Shown here in pieces: positions 18,529 to 26,204 of a stretch of 64,000 nt of DNA. Origin of the DNA: an uncultured Bacillota bacterium (GTDB lineage: Bacteria > Bacillota > Clostridia > Christensenellales > UBA1242); contig CAMMDQ010000002.1 of assembly GCA_946495675.1 (NCBI GenBank), forward strand, positions 1 to 64,000. Direction: 5' to 3'. The position numbers were made by a program, and so were the translations under genes. How positions within the stretch are numbered: the stretch's first letter is position 1; each line of letters starts with the position of its first letter. The notes under the pieces were generated by a model, which made no database searches, was not told the origin of the DNA, and saw only the letters and a list, made by a program, of their open reading frames with translations.

Positions 18529-19721
18529 TTAAGTTTGAAAAAAATCTTGAAAACCAATTCCGAAAAATTGATGAAATTGCTCTTTTTAATCAAAAAAAGG
18601 TTCTTGACAGCTTTGCAACTTGCAAAATAACAACACAATGTTTTGCAGGCACAACAGGATATGGATATGACGACCAAGGAAGAGATAAATTGGCTAGCGT
18701 TTTTGCCAAGGTTTTTAAGACTGAAAAAGCTATCGTTTCGCCTTTGATAACTTGTGGAAGCCATGCCATTTCTATTGTGCTCTACGGGCTTTTAAGACCA
18801 GGAGACACTCTTCTTTCAATCAGCGGAGAGCTTTATGACACTTTGTATGACACATTGTTTGGAAAAGAAAACGGCTCCTTAGAAAATTTTAATATAAAAT
18901 TTAAGCAGGTGGAACTTGCCGAAAATAATTTTGACAAGAATGCCATTTTAAAAGCTATAAAAAAATATAAACCAAAGGTTGTGTTTGTGCAGCGTTCAAG
19001 AGGGTATACAAACCGAAAAGCACTTTCAATCAAACAAATGGAAGAAATCTTTGAAGCGATAAAACAAATTAAAAATCCGCCTTTTATTGTTGTAGACAAC
19101 TGCTATGGCGAGTTTGTTGAAGAAAAAGAACCGACAGAGGTTGGAGCTGATGTGGTTGTTGGCTCGCTTATAAAAAATCCTGGCGGAGGTTTGGCTCCAA
19201 CAGGTGCCTATATTTGCGGTAAAACAAAACCAATTGACATGATTTCATCAAGATTTACCTCTCCTTCACTTATGCTTGAGGTTGGCTCTTATGAAATGGG
19301 TTACAGGCTTTTTTATCAAGGACTTTTTATGGCACCTCATACAGTTGCACAGGCTCTTAAGGGATCTATGCTGGTTGGAGAAGTGATGAAATCAAAAGGC
19401 TTTAAGGTCATTCCGTCAAATGATGAGCAGCCTGATGACATAATAAAATCGGTAGTTTTTAATAGTGAAGAGCAGCTTGTAAAATTTGTTCAACTAGTTC
19501 AAAAGATTTCGCCGATTGATTCATTTATCGTTCCATTGCCTTGGGATATGCCGGGCTATCAAGATAAAGTCATAATGGCTGCAGGAACTTTTGTTTCAGG
19601 TGCATCAATCGAGCTTTCCTGCGACAGCCCAATTAAAAAACCATATATTGCCTATTTTCAAGGCGGACTAACCTATGAGCATATAAAAATTTTCGCACAA
19701 GAACTTGACAAATTATATTGA
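18516..19721 (+). CDS. PLP-dependent protein of the methionine gamma-lyase / YnbB family
   Basis: 401 residues. A fold-type I PLP enzyme; the presumed Schiff-base lysine is in GSLIKNPGGGLAPTGAY (near residue 220). The glycine-rich CFAGTTGYGYDDQGRD segment near the N-terminus is typical of the 'aluminium resistance / YnbB' group. In B. subtilis ynbB lies a few genes after miaA, so position agrees. The real substrate is unknown to me. GAGGAGA lies upstream of ATG 18516, inside the end of miaA. Confidence 0.85.
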   Translation: MENLIKFEKNLENQFRKIDEIALFNQKKVLDSFATCKITTQCFAGTTGYGYDDQGRDKLASVFAKVFKTEKAIVSPLITCGSHAISIVLYGLLRPGDTLLSISGELYDTLYDTLFGKENGSLENFNIKFKQVELAENNFDKNAILKAIKKYKPKVVFVQRSRGYTNRKALSIKQMEEIFEAIKQIKNPPFIVVDNCYGEFVEEKEPTEVGADVVVGSLIKNPGGGLAPTGAYICGKTKPIDMISSRFTSPSLMLEVGSYEMGYRLFYQGLFMAPHTVAQALKGSMLVGEVMKSKGFKVIPSNDEQPDDIIKSVVFNSEEQLVKFVQLVQKISPIDSFIVPLPWDMPGYQDKVIMAAGTFVSGASIELSCDSPIKKPYIAYFQGGLTYEHIKIFAQELDKLY

Positions 19722-19793
19722 TCTTTTAAGCAAAAAATTAAGTAAGTTGGTTATGCAAAAAGGACAAAAGATATTTAAAACATTTGTATGCAC

Positions 19794-19823
19794 TTGTTTT
19801 TTTGGCTAAGTTTGCGATATAAT
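19794..19823 (+). promoter_or_regulatory. Promoter placed for a leaderless transcript (19829 gene)
   Basis: TTGTTT (19794-19799), 18-bp spacer, TATAAT (19818-19823). The -10 box ends 5 bases before ATG 19829, so transcription should begin at or next to the start codon. No Shine-Dalgarno site. Confidence 0.6.
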
Positions 19824-19828
19824 GGGGT

Positions 19829-20383
19829 ATGAGATATAAAAATATTAATTTTGAAGCTGTTATGGCAACGCCTGCTTGCGGCAAGTCGTTTTTGTGTGAT
19901 AAATATCCAGAGCTCTTTGTCGATGCTGACGAACTTAGGCTGAAACTTAAATACAATGTGCCTAAAGATTTAACACGAGAGCAGCTTGAATCAACAAAAG
20001 GGGAAAGATTGTTTCAAAGACAATATCATGGCAATGAGCTTAACGAAAAGATCTTTGAGCAACTTGATAAGTGTCGTAAAGAAGGCAAAACGATAATCGC
20101 CTCTCCTCATTCTATTTTTCAAGATTATTTTGCAAGTCGCAATATCAAATATTGTTTTGTCTACCCAAACAAAACTATGCGAGAAGAAATAGCAAGAAGA
20201 ATGAAACTAAGGGGTAATCCTGAATCAACGGTAAAAGAGAACTATAAAAATTTTTATGAGCTTTACTTGTCAGACATACAAGAAAATTCTTCTGCTTTAC
20301 ATTATGAATTTGGTCAAAAAGAATTTCTGGAAGACATAATAAAAAAATTTGGATTTGATTTCAACAAAAAACCTTTATTTTAG
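19829..20383 (+). CDS. P-loop kinase-like protein of unknown substrate
   Basis: 184 residues. A phosphate-binding loop is seen near residues 13-20 as ATPACGKS, a variant Walker A with Cys-Gly-Lys-Ser. It is followed by FVDADELRLKL, which resembles the substrate-binding part of small-molecule or polynucleotide kinases. A lid-like basic segment (REEIARRMKLRGN) is near residue 125. It could be a nucleotide, sugar or nucleic-acid-end kinase. It is a single gene, preceded by a 100-base AT-rich gap. ATG 19829 is used because the Walker A begins only about 12 residues later. Confidence 0.6.
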   Translation: MRYKNINFEAVMATPACGKSFLCDKYPELFVDADELRLKLKYNVPKDLTREQLESTKGERLFQRQYHGNELNEKIFEQLDKCRKEGKTIIASPHSIFQDYFASRNIKYCFVYPNKTMREEIARRMKLRGNPESTVKENYKNFYELYLSDIQENSSALHYEFGQKEFLEDIIKKFGFDFNKKPLF

Positions 20384-20424
20384 ATTAAGGTTTTTTTAAT
20401 TTGATTAATATTCTTACTATCGAG

Positions 20425-20453
20425 TTGTTCTTTTTTTGCAAAGTTATCATAAA
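20425..20453 (+). promoter_or_regulatory. Candidate promoter close to ATG 20462
   Basis: TTGTTC (20425-20430), 17-bp spacer, CATAAA (20448-20453), 8 bases before the ATG. No ribosome binding site is visible. Confidence 0.4.
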
Positions 20454-20461
20454 TATAAAGT

Positions 20462-21073
20462 ATGAAAAACAAAATGCGACAATTTTCGCCAGTTAAAGAT
20501 TTTTTATTTGAGAGTGTAAGATGCCATAAACTGAAAAGTTTGATAATTTTGACATTTTGTCTGTTGCTATTTTTAACAGGTATCATTGTGGCTTGCAAAA
20601 CAGGAATGAACAATCCAGACAATATTTTTGGTTTTGCCTTAAAAGAAGGCTCTTTTCAAATAATAACTTCATCATTTTTTACAAGGCTTTTATCTTCACT
20701 TTTGATTATGCTTTTGCTATTTGCCTTTTCTTTAAACAAATTTTTGTTTCCTTTAGGGCTAATTTTACTTGCATACAGAAGCTATCTTTTAGGGCTCAAT
20801 ATTTGCTTTATGATAATCATTTATGGTTTTTCAGGAGCGATTTTGTCCATTTTCATTATATTGCCTTGTCATCTTGTTTGCTTGGCGGCTTTATCATTAT
20901 TTTACATCCTTGTCATAAGAACAAGGCAGGATTATTGTAATTTTGGGGGATATAGGTTTTCTAAACAAAGACTTTACATCTTGTTAGGATTTTTTATTGC
21001 AATCCTATTGATATGCCTTATTGAATCAATTTTGCTTGCAATTTTAAGCGTTGATGTGATCTTAATCATTTAA
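20462..21073 (+). CDS. SpoIIM-like integral membrane protein
   Basis: 203 residues with about five membrane helices and a short basic N-terminus. Length, topology and the central AYRSYLLGLNICF segment are like SpoIIM, a membrane component of the forespore engulfment machinery (with SpoIID and SpoIIP). The downstream neighbour is a DacF-type enzyme, and other sporulation genes are near. Similarity is loose and the protein could belong to another SpoIIM-fold group. No Shine-Dalgarno site; the candidate -10 box is 8 bases upstream. Confidence 0.45.
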   Translation: MKNKMRQFSPVKDFLFESVRCHKLKSLIILTFCLLLFLTGIIVACKTGMNNPDNIFGFALKEGSFQIITSSFFTRLLSSLLIMLLLFAFSLNKFLFPLGLILLAYRSYLLGLNICFMIIIYGFSGAILSIFIILPCHLVCLAALSLFYILVIRTRQDYCNFGGYRFSKQRLYILLGFFIAILLICLIESILLAILSVDVILII

Positions 21074-21077
21074 TAAG

Positions 21078-21107
21078 TGAATAGAAAACTCTTTTTTGTT
21101 TAAACTA
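21078..21107 (+). promoter_or_regulatory. Candidate SigF/SigG-type forespore promoter of dacF
   Basis: TGAATA (21078-21083), 17-bp spacer, TAAACTA (21101-21107). This resembles the SigG consensus (TGAATA, CATACTA). In B. subtilis dacF is transcribed by forespore sigma factors, as I recall. Inferred from pattern only. Confidence 0.45.
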
Positions 21108-21131
21108 GTGCATGAAAAGGAGTTTTTTGTT

Positions 21132-22283
21132 ATGAAAAGATTTATCATATTTAGTATTATGCTATGCATACTAGCTACAACATTTTGTGCTAGTCTGCAA
21201 CCTGTAACCTTTGCAGATGCAGGGATTGATTTGGGAAGCAAATCAGCATGTCTTGTAGATTTTTCTTCTGGAGAAGTCCTTTATGAAAAGGATGCAACCG
21301 TTCATTTGCCAGTTGCAAGCATGGTAAAAATGATGACAATTCTTCTTACTCTTGAAGAATATGAAAAAGGCAATCTGACTGATGAAACAATGATTTCTAC
21401 TACTGAAAATGCTTCATCCATGGGTGGCAGTCAAGTGTTTATTGATCCATATGTGGAATATACAGCAAAAGATATGCTTAAGAGTGTGATTATGGCTTCA
21501 GCAAATGATGCTTCGGTTGCTCTTGCCGAACATATCAGCGGAAGCGAAGATAATTTTGTGGTAAAAATGAATGAAAAGGCAAGAGAGCTTGGCATGAACG
21601 ATACAAATTATGTTAATTGTACAGGTTTGCCTGCGCCAGAACAATATTCTTGTGCAAAAGACAGTGCAATAGTGCTTAAAGAAGTTTCTAAATTCGATAA
21701 GTATCACGAATTTTCTACCATTTGGATGGATGAACTTGTGCATCCTTCAGGCAGAAAAACCGAACTTGTAAACACCAATAGACTGGTCCGTTATTATGAG
21801 GGTTGCGATGGCGGAAAAACAGGTTCAACAAATGAAGCTGGATGCTGTTTGGCTGCCACAGCAAAGCGGAACAACATGCGTTTGATTTCTGTAGTTATTG
21901 GTGCGCAAAACAGTCAAACAAGATTCAATGAATGCTCAAAGCTTTTCAACTATGGTTTTGCAAATTTTGAGAATAAGTGTTTGATTGATTCAAATAAAGC
22001 TATCAAAAATCTTGCTGTCAACAAAGGGAAAATTGAAAGTGCGGAAATCTTTGCTTGTGAAGATTTTAGCGTGACGACAAAAAAAGGTGCTCAAACTGAG
22101 ATGGAAATCAGCTATCAACTCCCAGAAAAACTTAATGCTCCAACAAAGGCAGGAGATGTTGTTGGTAAAGCAGTGATTTCAAAAGATGGTGTGGTTGTAA
22201 AAGAAATTGACTTAACAGTTAAAAATGATATTCAACCGCTCTCATTTAAGGATTGTTTTGATAGAGTTGTGTGTGCTTGGTAA
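21132..22283 (+). CDS. dacF: D-alanyl-D-alanine carboxypeptidase (DacF type)
   Basis: 383 residues. A secreted class C low-molecular-mass PBP that trims the terminal D-Ala from peptidoglycan stem peptides. A signal peptide covers about residues 1-30. The active-site motifs are SMVK (about 63-66), SAN (about 123) and KTG (about 229). A beta-sandwich C-terminal domain follows, but it ends without a clear amphipathic membrane helix. AAAAGGAG lies at good distance from ATG 21132. A forespore-type promoter and the SpoIIM-like gene upstream suggest a sporulation role, though a vegetative DacA role cannot be excluded. Confidence 0.85.
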   Translation: MKRFIIFSIMLCILATTFCASLQPVTFADAGIDLGSKSACLVDFSSGEVLYEKDATVHLPVASMVKMMTILLTLEEYEKGNLTDETMISTTENASSMGGSQVFIDPYVEYTAKDMLKSVIMASANDASVALAEHISGSEDNFVVKMNEKARELGMNDTNYVNCTGLPAPEQYSCAKDSAIVLKEVSKFDKYHEFSTIWMDELVHPSGRKTELVNTNRLVRYYEGCDGGKTGSTNEAGCCLAATAKRNNMRLISVVIGAQNSQTRFNECSKLFNYGFANFENKCLIDSNKAIKNLAVNKGKIESAEIFACEDFSVTTKKGAQTEMEISYQLPEKLNAPTKAGDVVGKAVISKDGVVVKEIDLTVKNDIQPLSFKDCFDRVVCAW

Positions 22284-22296
22284 ATCATTCTTTTAA

Positions 22297-22328
22297 AGCA
22301 AGAAGGCTAGTCCTTCTTGTTTTTTTTG
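22297..22328 (+). terminator. Rho-independent terminator after dacF
   Basis: 8-bp stem (22299-22306 with 22312-22319), 5-base loop, eight T. Confidence 0.85.
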
Positions 22329-22441
22329 ATAAAAATTCAAATACAAATAAATAAATCAATTATTTTTTATAAGATTATAAATTTTGTTTTGATTTTTCGA
22401 CAATTTTTGTTATCATACAACAAGAAAAACGGGGAAATAAA

Positions 22442-23077
22442 TTGACAGATACCAAGAAAAAGAAAGTTATTTTGCTCTCAGCCATTGCTTTTCTTTTAGC
22501 AAGCATTATTGTGCTTGTTATGTATTTTTGTATGTTTCGCCCAAAAACTCAAAGCAGTGATGTTTTCACCATCAGTTGTTCAAATCTTGAAATGAATGTC
22601 GGGCAGACAAGTCCACTTCCAATAGAAATGTCCTTTGAAAGTGCTGAACTTAATTACCAAGTTGAAGACAGAGAGATTGTTGTGATAAATGGCGGCAACA
22701 TAACAGCACTCAATGCAGGAGTAACAACAGTTATGATAACTGCTGTCTATGAAAACAAGCAAGCCTCTTGCAGTTTTCTTGTTTCTGTCAGCCGAGATTC
22801 TTTAACATGTCATTTGTCCGAAAATGTTGGTTGCAAAATTTTTAATGACAAAATCTTTTTGACAGGCCCTTCTTGTCAATTTTCACTTCAGTTGTATGAT
22901 GAATTTGACAATTTGATTTTGAATCCTCTTGTTGAACCTTCAGTTTCTGATAATGAGAACATGAGGATTGAAAAACTTCCCTTTGGTTTTCTGCTTTCGG
23001 CAAGCAAAGATGGTTTTGTAACTTTCAATTTCTACCAGCTTAATTTTTCGATAACTTTTGAAGTGATTGCTCTTTAA
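22442..23077 (+). CDS. Membrane-anchored protein with an Ig-like (BIG2-type) domain
   Basis: 211 residues. A basic N-terminus, one membrane helix (about 9-30), then an outward part. Residues about 43-115 look like a bacterial Ig-like domain (LEMNVGQTSPLP, then GNITALNAGVTTVMIT). A second beta-rich region fills the C-terminus. The start is probably TTG 22442, with CGGGGAA about 6 bases upstream; there is no in-frame ATG before the membrane helix. An upstream TTGATT / TATCAT pair could be its promoter. Function unknown; a cell-surface role is likely. Confidence 0.65.
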   Translation: MTDTKKKKVILLSAIAFLLASIIVLVMYFCMFRPKTQSSDVFTISCSNLEMNVGQTSPLPIEMSFESAELNYQVEDREIVVINGGNITALNAGVTTVMITAVYENKQASCSFLVSVSRDSLTCHLSENVGCKIFNDKIFLTGPSCQFSLQLYDEFDNLILNPLVEPSVSDNENMRIEKLPFGFLLSASKDGFVTFNFYQLNFSITFEVIAL

Positions 23078-23160
23078 ATTGCTTGCAATTTTTGATGGAT
23101 AATATTATACTTAAACTATAAAATCAAAAGCCGAACAAAACTCAATAAGGAGATCTTTAC

Positions 23161-23931
23161 ATGGATGAAAAACAACCAACAGAAGTGCTTGCAACAGAAC
23201 AAATGAGTTTTGTTGACGACAAATATAGGTTTAAACTTGACAATTTTGAGGGGCCACTTGACCTGCTTTTGCACTTAATCAAAGATGCCAAAATGGATAT
23301 TATGACAGTTAAGCTTGCTGATATAACAGAGCAGTATCTTGAATACATGAAAGATCTTGATTCTATTGATATGGACAGAGCAAGTGAGTTTATCACAGTG
23401 GCGGCAACACTTATTGAAATCAAATCAAAGCATTTGCTGCCTGTTGAGCAAGATGATGATGTTGACGAAGAAGACAGCGAAAAGTTGTTGCTTGAAAGAC
23501 TGAAGGAATACGAACTTTTTAAAGAAACGGGAAAAAGACTGAAGGAAATTGAAGATATAAACAAACTTTATCGAATGCCAGGCAAGGAAACTGAAAAGGT
23601 TAAAATTGTGATCAAAGACATGGTTTTAGACAAATTGCTTGACGCCTTTGCAAATTTGCTTGCCAAAGCAGAGGCTCGAGGAGAGGATAAACCAGAGCCT
23701 AAAAAAATCGTAAAAGATCGTTTTACAGTGGCTGAAAAAATTGTTTCAATACGCTCTTATGCAAGAGAGCATAAACGCTTTCCATTTGAAGAAATTTACA
23801 CGCCAGATATGACAAGGAGTGAGATGATAAATGTGTTTCTTGCCCTTTTAGAGCTTTTGAAATTGCAAGCAGTTAGGGTTGAACAGGCAGGCATCTTCAA
23901 GCAAATCAATATTATTTCAAACGAGGTTTAA
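23161..23931 (+). CDS. scpA: Segregation and condensation protein ScpA
   Basis: 256 residues. The kleisin subunit that bridges the SMC dimer heads with ScpB; the smc gene is at 35106 in the same window. The N-terminal SMC-neck-binding part (FKLDNFEGPLDLLLHLI) and the C-terminal winged helix (about 190-250, ending VRVEQAGIFKQINI) are clear. An acidic middle segment is normal for the family. AAGGAGA precedes ATG 23161. Two bases separate it from scpB. Confidence 0.95.
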   Translation: MDEKQPTEVLATEQMSFVDDKYRFKLDNFEGPLDLLLHLIKDAKMDIMTVKLADITEQYLEYMKDLDSIDMDRASEFITVAATLIEIKSKHLLPVEQDDDVDEEDSEKLLLERLKEYELFKETGKRLKEIEDINKLYRMPGKETEKVKIVIKDMVLDKLLDAFANLLAKAEARGEDKPEPKKIVKDRFTVAEKIVSIRSYAREHKRFPFEEIYTPDMTRSEMINVFLALLELLKLQAVRVEQAGIFKQINIISNEV

Positions 23932-23933
23932 TT

Positions 23934-24611
23934 ATGAGCACAATCGACACAGCATACAATTTGAAAGAGGTTCTTTATTCAATTTTATTTGTCGCAGGGG
24001 ACGGAATTGAAAGATCTTTTATTGCCGACAAATTACAAGTTAGTCAAAAAGAGTTAGATAAGGCCATTGCTCAGTTAAAGCAGGAACTCAGTGGCGATAA
24101 AGGGGTGCATTTGATTGAATATAAAAACAAAATACAACTTGCTTCAAATCCAAACTATGCAAACTACATATCCGATGTGCTCAATCCAATTAGAGAAAAA
24201 TCTTTAACAAGAGCGGCTCTTGAAACCCTTGCAATCATTGCTTACAAGCAGCCTATAACCAAGCTTGAGGTAGAGGATATAAGAAGGGTAAACTCTGACT
24301 ATGCAGTGCAAATTTTGGTGGATCAAAATATGATTGAAGTTGTTGGCAGAAAAGATGCTGTTGGCAAGCCTTTATTATTTGGAACAACTGAAAGCTTTTT
24401 AAAAAGATTTAACTTGCAAGATATCAACGAGCTTCCTGATTATGAAGAATTACTTGAGCGCATAAAAACAATAAGACAAGAAGAAGATCAAGAAAAACAA
24501 GACACACTTTTCAAAAATGTTGAAGGAATTGAATTTGAAGAAGACTTGCCTGATTTTTTGAAGGGGGAAGATGTGCAAACAATTTCGGCTGATGATGGGT
24601 CGATTGCGTAA
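23934..24611 (+). CDS. scpB: Segregation and condensation protein ScpB
   Basis: 225 residues. Two tandem winged-helix domains (about 8-85 and 90-165; RAALETLAIIAYKQPITKLEVE is the family signature), followed by an acidic C-terminal tail. It binds ScpA as a dimer in the SMC complex. It is the last gene before a strong terminator. Confidence 0.95.
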   Translation: MSTIDTAYNLKEVLYSILFVAGDGIERSFIADKLQVSQKELDKAIAQLKQELSGDKGVHLIEYKNKIQLASNPNYANYISDVLNPIREKSLTRAALETLAIIAYKQPITKLEVEDIRRVNSDYAVQILVDQNMIEVVGRKDAVGKPLLFGTTESFLKRFNLQDINELPDYEELLERIKTIRQEEDQEKQDTLFKNVEGIEFEEDLPDFLKGEDVQTISADDGSIA

Positions 24612-24624
24612 AGACCTAATAGCC

Positions 24625-24647
24625 AGAGCCTTACAAGGCTCTTTTTT
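24625..24647 (+). terminator. Rho-independent terminator after scpB
   Basis: Perfect AGAGCC/GGCTCT stem with a TTACAA loop and a T run. Confidence 0.85.
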
Positions 24648-24658
24648 CATGCCAAATA

Positions 24659-24687
24659 GCATAAATGGCAGTAGAAAATAATAATAT
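24659..24687 (+). promoter_or_regulatory. Weak SigE-type promoter candidate before the spoIVFB locus
   Basis: GCATAAA (24659-24665), 14-bp spacer, AATAATAT (24680-24687), then 5 bases to ATG 24693. Spacing equals that of the ylxY promoter. The -10 matches the SigE consensus at 5 of 8 positions, so this is tentative. Confidence 0.25.
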
Positions 24688-24692
24688 GTTTT

Positions 24693-24842
24693 ATGCAGAA
24701 AAAAATTAGGGTTTATGGGCAAAAATACAATCAAAATAAGGTTAAATATCGTTTGGCTAGGGGGATAATTTTTAATATATTTTTACTATTTCTTCTTATT
24801 GCAGAAATAGTGCTTGGTGTGCTTTGGGCAATCGGTTTTTAA
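24693..24842 (+). CDS. 49-residue single-span membrane protein upstream of spoIVFB
   Basis: ATG 24693 to TAA 24840-24842. A basic, Tyr/Gln-rich N-terminal half (MQKKIRVYGQKYNQNK) is followed by one membrane helix (about residues 26-47). It overlaps the M50 protease frame by 19 bases, which favours translation coupling. In Bacillus the gene in this place is spoIVFA, which tethers and inhibits SpoIVFB. This frame is far shorter and lacks the M23-like domain, but could be a minimal anchor for the protease. No known family recognised. Confidence 0.45.
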   Translation: MQKKIRVYGQKYNQNKVKYRLARGIIFNIFLLFLLIAEIVLGVLWAIGF

Positions 24843-25687
24843 AAAAAATCAACACGCCTATAAAACCCGCATTTATTTTGCTTGCATTATATTTGATTTT
24901 TACAAATGGCTTGACAAGTCTTTTGCTTTTTGTTTCCGTGCTTGGTCTGCATGAGGGGGCACATTTTTTGGTTGCTAAAAAATTGGGCTATAGGTTGGAA
25001 AGTTTTTCCATAGCGGCTTATGGGGCATCGCTCAACTATAAAGAAAAGATTTTGGACAGTAAGGATGAATTTTTAATTTCGCTTGCTGGTCCAGTTTGCA
25101 ATATTGTTTGTGCAACTATTGTAGTTGCTCTTTGGTGGGCTTTTCCCACTTTCTACAATATTTCAGCAACTTTTGCAAAGCAGTCTTATATATTTGGACT
25201 GCTTAATCTTCTTCCTTGTTATCCGCTTGATGGGGGAAGGGTTGCCGCTGCAATTTTGCAAAATGTGATAAGTCGAGAGAGGGCGATAAAATTGATAACA
25301 ACCTTTAATATTGTTTTATCTGCCATCTTTTTCTTGTTTTTTGCCATTTCATGCTTTGTCAATTTCAATCCCACTTTTGCTTTAATTGGTAGTTTTTTGA
25401 TTTTAAGCTTGATCTCAAACGACGACAATAAATATGTATATGCAAACCGGCTAAACAAAAAGATAAAAAATTTTGCAAAGGTCAAGTTTATATATGTAAA
25501 AAAATCAACTTCGCTTGCAAAATTGATAAGCAAAATTGATTTTAATAGATACATTATTTTTGTAGTCAATATTGATGATAAAAATATTTTTCTCGATGAA
25601 GGAAAACTTTTCAAACTTAGCTTAAATTTTCCTTTGACACTTTCAATCGGGGATGTTTTAAACCAAATACGGCATAAGAGCGTCTAA
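24824..25687 (+). CDS. spoIVFB: SpoIVFB-like site-2 (M50) intramembrane metalloprotease
   Basis: 287 residues. In Bacillus this protease cuts the membrane-bound pro-sequence from pro-SigK late in sporulation; an intact sigK with a hydrophobic N-terminus is at 39716. Zinc motif HEGAH is at residues 43-47 in the second helix, and the third zinc ligand is in NLLPCYPLDGGR (about 127-138). Four to six membrane helices are seen. The C-terminal part (about 220-285) resembles the single CBS-type domain of SpoIVFB. The start is TTG 24824, inside the preceding 49-codon frame. The last 30 bases overlap the convergent minus-strand gene. Confidence 0.8.
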   Translation: MGNRFLKKINTPIKPAFILLALYLIFTNGLTSLLLFVSVLGLHEGAHFLVAKKLGYRLESFSIAAYGASLNYKEKILDSKDEFLISLAGPVCNIVCATIVVALWWAFPTFYNISATFAKQSYIFGLLNLLPCYPLDGGRVAAAILQNVISRERAIKLITTFNIVLSAIFFLFFAISCFVNFNPTFALIGSFLILSLISNDDNKYVYANRLNKKIKNFAKVKFIYVKKSTSLAKLISKIDFNRYIIFVVNIDDKNIFLDEGKLFKLSLNFPLTLSIGDVLNQIRHKSV

Positions 25688-26107
25688 GTTTTTTCTTTCG
25701 AATTCTTTGAGCCGCGACAGTATATCATCGATTTCTTTTGAAATATTTTTATGATCATACAGGTCTTTTACACAGGTGATATACCCCATAAAAGTGCCAA
25801 ACAACATCATTTCTGCGATATGCCGTGTGGTTTTGTTTGTCATTGTTGAAAGATTTATGCTTGACCAAAGTTTTGCTTTTTCAAGCCAGTTGTTATCCTT
25901 GATTTTTTCAAGCTTTTCTGCTTGTGAAAAAACTTCACATTCTTTTTGCAGAGCAATATAAACATCTTGTTCAGAAGCCAGTTCCTTTTTTAAGTTGTTA
26001 TCTTTCACTTTTGGCAAAAGTTCGTCAATTGACTGAACTGCTGTTCGAATGTTTTGGTATACACCGTTTAGATAATTTTCCAAATCTTCTTTTTTGATTT
26101 CTTCCAT
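25658..26107 (-). CDS. All-helical cytoplasmic protein of unknown function
   Basis: 149 residues, almost entirely predicted helix with coiled-coil character in the first half (IDELLPKVKDNN, ELASEQDVYIALQKE). No Cys pattern, signal or membrane segment. I do not recognise the family. Start at ATG 26107, with AAGGAG 8 bases upstream on the minus strand; a GTG three codons earlier would sit on the Shine-Dalgarno site. Its 3' end overlaps the 3' end of spoIVFB by 30 bases on the other strand, with no terminator between them. Confidence 0.6.
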   Translation of the reverse strand: MEEIKKEDLENYLNGVYQNIRTAVQSIDELLPKVKDNNLKKELASEQDVYIALQKECEVFSQAEKLEKIKDNNWLEKAKLWSSINLSTMTNKTTRHIAEMMLFGTFMGYITCVKDLYDHKNISKEIDDILSRLKEFERKNLDALMPYLV

Positions 26108-26204
26108 GATTTTCACTCCTTAGATTTTTTTGTGCAATTTTTGTGATTTTATTCAATTTGTTGCCATTTACATATTTTTAAAATATCTTGCAGAAAATAT
26201 AGGT

